From positions 1-29,666 of the forward strand of contig JAUCBJ010008160.1 in NCBI GenBank assembly GCA_032718475.1: a stretch of DNA of 29,666 bases. The letters are read 5' to 3'. The notes under the pieces were generated by a model. It ran no database searches and was not told the origin of the DNA. It was given only the letters and a program-made list of their open reading frames with translations. The stretch is from Nemertoderma westbladi (taxonomy: Eukaryota; Xenacoelomorpha; Nemertodermatida; Nemertodermatidae). The translations under genes were made by a program, and so were the position numbers. Below, one piece after another: positions 27,113-29,666 of the stretch; position 1 is the stretch's first letter; each line of letters starts with the position of its first letter.

Positions 27113-28051
27113 GACATTCCATACTGTGTCAGAGAAATGGCTGGACTCTATTATCCAGATGAAGAAATACAAATACAAGGGATTCCATTCTGTGTCAGAG
27201 AAATGGCTGGACTCTATTATCCAGATGAAGAAATACAAATACAAGGGAATCCATTCTGTGTCAGAGAAATGGCTGGACTCTATTATCCAGATGAAGAAAT
27301 ACAAATACAAGGGATTCCATTCTGTGTCAGAGAAATGGCTGGACTCTATTATCCAGATGAAGAAATACAAATACAAGGGAATCCATTCTGTGTCAGAGAA
27401 ATGGCTGGACTCTATTATCCAGATGAAGAAATACAAATACAAGGGAATTCATTCTGTGTCAGAGAAATGGCTGGACTCTATTATCCAGATGAAGAAATAC
27501 AAATACAAGGGAATCCATTTGGTGTCAGAGAAATGGCTGGACTCTATTATCCATATGAAGAAATACAAATACAAGGGAATCCATTTGGTGTCAGAGAAAT
27601 GGCTGGACTCTATTATCCAGATGAAGAAATACAAATACAAGGGAATTCATTCTGTGTCAGAGAAATGGCTGGACTCTATTATCCAGATGAAGAAATACAA
27701 ATACAAGGGATTCCATTCTGTGTCAGAGAAATGGCTGGACTCTATTATCCAGATGAAGAAATACAAATACAAGGGAATCCATTCTGTGTCAGAGAAATGG
27801 CTGGACTCTATTATCCAGATGAAGAAATACAAATACAAGGGAATTCATTCTGTGTCAGAGAAATGGCTGGACTCTATTATCCAGATAAAGAAATACAAAT
27901 ACAATGGATTCCATTCTGTGACAGAGAAATGGCTGGACTCTGTTATCCATATGAAGAAATACAAATACAAGGGATTCCATTTTGTGTCAGAGAAATGGCT
28001 GGACTCTATTATCCAGATGAAGAAATACAAATACAAGGGATTCCATTCTGA
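27113..28051. repeat. 66-bp minisatellite, about 14 copies
   Basis: TGTCAGAGAAATGGCTGGAC recurs every 66 bp from 27127 to 27985 (14 copies), with a partial copy at the end. Units are highly homogeneous, so amplification is recent. Because 66 is a multiple of three, two plus-strand frames stay open (22-residue repeats such as REMAGLYYPDEEIQIQG), with partial minus-strand ones. I regard these as non-coding by-products. Unit variants (ATTCC, AATCC, AATTC at the junction) recur in blocks. Confidence 0.95.
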
Positions 28052-28358
28052 TTCGCACAAGTTATTGTGATTACATATCTGAATCACTGTCTTATAAATA
28101 GGTCCTAACTATTGCGTCTATCACTTTAAAATATTCCGTTTTTCCGAGACACTCCATCATCACATTAATCAGTGCTGCAATATTTTATAAGACCCCTTGA
28201 ACCTTTCTACCAAAGTCTCAACATTTGGTCGATTTCATGATCAAACTTTACCTGTATTAATGTACAATGTCGAATCGAAAAAACTACATTAACATTAATA
28301 ACATTGCTACGGCTGGCCATCAATAATGAGTTGAACTATTTATTACGGAGTGTGATAC
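28052..28358. other. Unassigned AT-rich spacer
   Basis: Nothing recognisable between the 66-bp array and the G-run. Confidence 0.6.
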
Positions 28359-28382
28359 GGGGGGGGGGGGGGGGGGGGGGGG
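28359..28382 (+). repeat. Run of 24 G
   Basis: An uninterrupted G homopolymer from 28359 to 28382. It could form G-quadruplex structures, and the exact length may be affected by sequencing. Confidence 0.95.
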
Positions 28383-28436
28383 CTCAAGCTGTACCGCACC
28401 GATTAACATTAATTGTCTTGTATTAATTACCGTCAA

Positions 28437-28724
28437 CTGGGGTGAAGTGGGAAATATTTATCAAAATTTTGTACAAAAGTCAATTTTACTTAAAATATGA
28501 CAGTAAAGGTTTTGTAATGAGAAATATGACACTGAAATACATTATATTTGGCTTGAATTTACTGCAGTTTCCCAAAATCCATATTCTTTTTTTTTGTTTT
28601 ATTTCATCCCACTTCACCCCCATGAGGTGGGGTGAAGTGAAGTGGGAATATTTGAAACTATTTTATAAATATATTAAATTTGTCTCTTTCCCAGTTTAAT
28701 ATTTGATTGGGGTGAAGTGGGATT
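28437..28724. repeat. GGGGTGAAGTGGGA inverted/direct repeat cluster
   Basis: GGGGTGAAGTGGGA occurs at about 28439 and 28710. A slightly longer form occurs at about 28629 (GGGGTGAAGTGAAGTGGGAA), and the complement TCCCACTTCACCCC at about 28607. The 28607/28629 pair is an inverted repeat with a short loop. This may be a MITE with subterminal repeats; no coding. Confidence 0.75.
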
Positions 28725-29520
28725 TATGGGGTGTTTTTAAAAAAATGTAAGAGCACCGCATACTATTGTTACAAGTTACAATAGTACAGTATATATATAT
28801 ATATATATACACCTATTTAGTATTTATGTAGAATATTATTCATATCAATGGTACCGGTACAAGAAATGCTATATTTCTACAAATTTATAAATGCTTTACA
28901 GGTTACAATATTTCAGTCAGTACCAGTTTTATGTTTTATTTATATTTTATGTTTTCTTAGTAATTAAAGTATGAAACCTCACGTACTAGAAAGCCAGCAA
29001 GCTGGCTGGAAGGAGCCCGGAGGAAAAATCCTAGCCAATACTATTACAAAGAACTATGTCATGTCAGTCAGCAGTAAGTAAACTAAACAATTGTCTAAAC
29101 TGTAAGGCATGAGGCTAGTTGACTTTGTGGCTCGCCCCACATAATAAAAAATGCAACTTAGCTACCACTAACAAAAATATAATACTGTATGAAGCAAATA
29201 ATTTCATTATCAAGCACGTTTACAAGATATAAGATACGATTACTGAATATTTATAAAATATGCCCAAGATGCACAACCAGATAAATAACAACGAATAGAG
29301 CCAAATAATAAATTTAGTTTCCTTTTAAATGTATCGCAATAATTTTTATTGTCCGTTTAAATCACTCATGATGTCCTTTTTTTTACTTTTTATGTCCCCA
29401 AGAAATTTACCGTTAGGTTCCGTGCTACCGGTTTCTCTACTGTACTGCTGTTCTCTCAGGCTATCAGTACCGGTATTAGTATACAGAGCACTATTTTGCA
29501 GTATTGCTGTATTGTATGTA
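28725..29520. other. Unassigned right flank
   Basis: AT-rich DNA with a TA dinucleotide run at about 28792-28808. A GGCTCGCCCCACA word at 29129 also occurs in the LINE 3' UTR near 13955-13967 (opposite strand). No supported gene. Confidence 0.5.
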
Positions 29521-29666
29521 TGTACACACTACAACACTACACCCCAATAATACACACTACTGCCCTTGCCGCCCCAACAATACACACTACAACACTACAC
29601 CCCAATAATACACACTACTGCCCTTGCCGCCCCAACAATACACACTACTGCCATTGGCGCCCCAAC
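29521..29666. repeat. 58-bp minisatellite at window edge
   Basis: ACACACTACAACACTACACC occurs at 29524 and 29582 (period 58), with shared CTGCCCTTGCCGCCCCAACA. A shortened third unit runs to the end, so the array probably continues beyond the window. Confidence 0.85.

Noticed and set aside
27072-28070. 332-aa and 320-aa repetitive open frames
   Set aside because: They arise because the 66-bp unit is divisible by three and lacks stops in two frames. There is no start context or non-repeat domain, and the minus strand is also partly open.
29129-29141. GGCTCGCCCCACA shared with the LINE 3' UTR
   Set aside because: It is only 13 bp with no flanking similarity, so it may be chance; not enough to call a LINE fragment.

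Overview
The window is metazoan genomic DNA, most likely from a marine invertebrate. It is AT-rich and intron-bearing, and it is dense in LINE debris, minisatellites and the recurring short words TAGGCCTA, ACCGGTA and TACTGTA. I cannot name the species. I saw no rRNA, tRNA or CRISPR.

Four kinds of material make up the window. (1) About 3.1-13.9 kb, minus strand: a decayed integrated Polinton-like/adintovirus-like dsDNA virus. Read in its own direction it holds a RING-finger protein, an FtsK/HerA-type packaging ATPase, a 127-aa basic protein with a hydrophobic tail, a 56-aa basic protein, a DDE (RVE) integrase with a chromodomain-like end, two related 282- and 284-aa proteins, a 187-aa basic minor-capsid-like protein, and the C-terminal part of a major-capsid-like protein. 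No family B polymerase or adenain-like protease is visible. The integrase is split by a LINE. The capsid gene has lost its 5' part and carries an in-frame stop.

(2) Non-LTR retrotransposons. A CR1/L2-like LINE (about 8.89-11.57 kb, plus strand) lies inside the integrase, and part of its RT is replaced by an 18-unit, 30-bp in-frame minisatellite. A second LINE (about 13.9-17.7 kb, minus strand) has ORF1 and ORF2 in the same frame separated by one TGA, with no ATG ahead of the endonuclease. A broken C-terminal fragment of a third LINE lies at 24.8-25.3 kb.

(3) A C2H2 zinc-finger family (17.9-26.9 kb, plus strand). One two-exon gene looks intact (22345-23311 joined to 23864-24525, six fingers). 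A second copy has only the finger exon (17886-18346, four fingers). A third has only a damaged first exon (26028-26869). The shared splice sites support the model. Both finger exons carry the remnant of another finger just past the stop.

(4) Repeats: a 288-bp tandem duplication near the left end, a 42-bp-arm foldback at 18.5 kb, recurring small palindromes, several minisatellites (including a 66-bp x14 array at 27.1-28.05 kb), a 24-G run, and an array running off the right edge.

The viral genes once formed a packaging/capsid/integration module and are now a fossil with several intact reading frames. The zinc-finger gene is the only apparently functional host gene and is probably a transcription factor.
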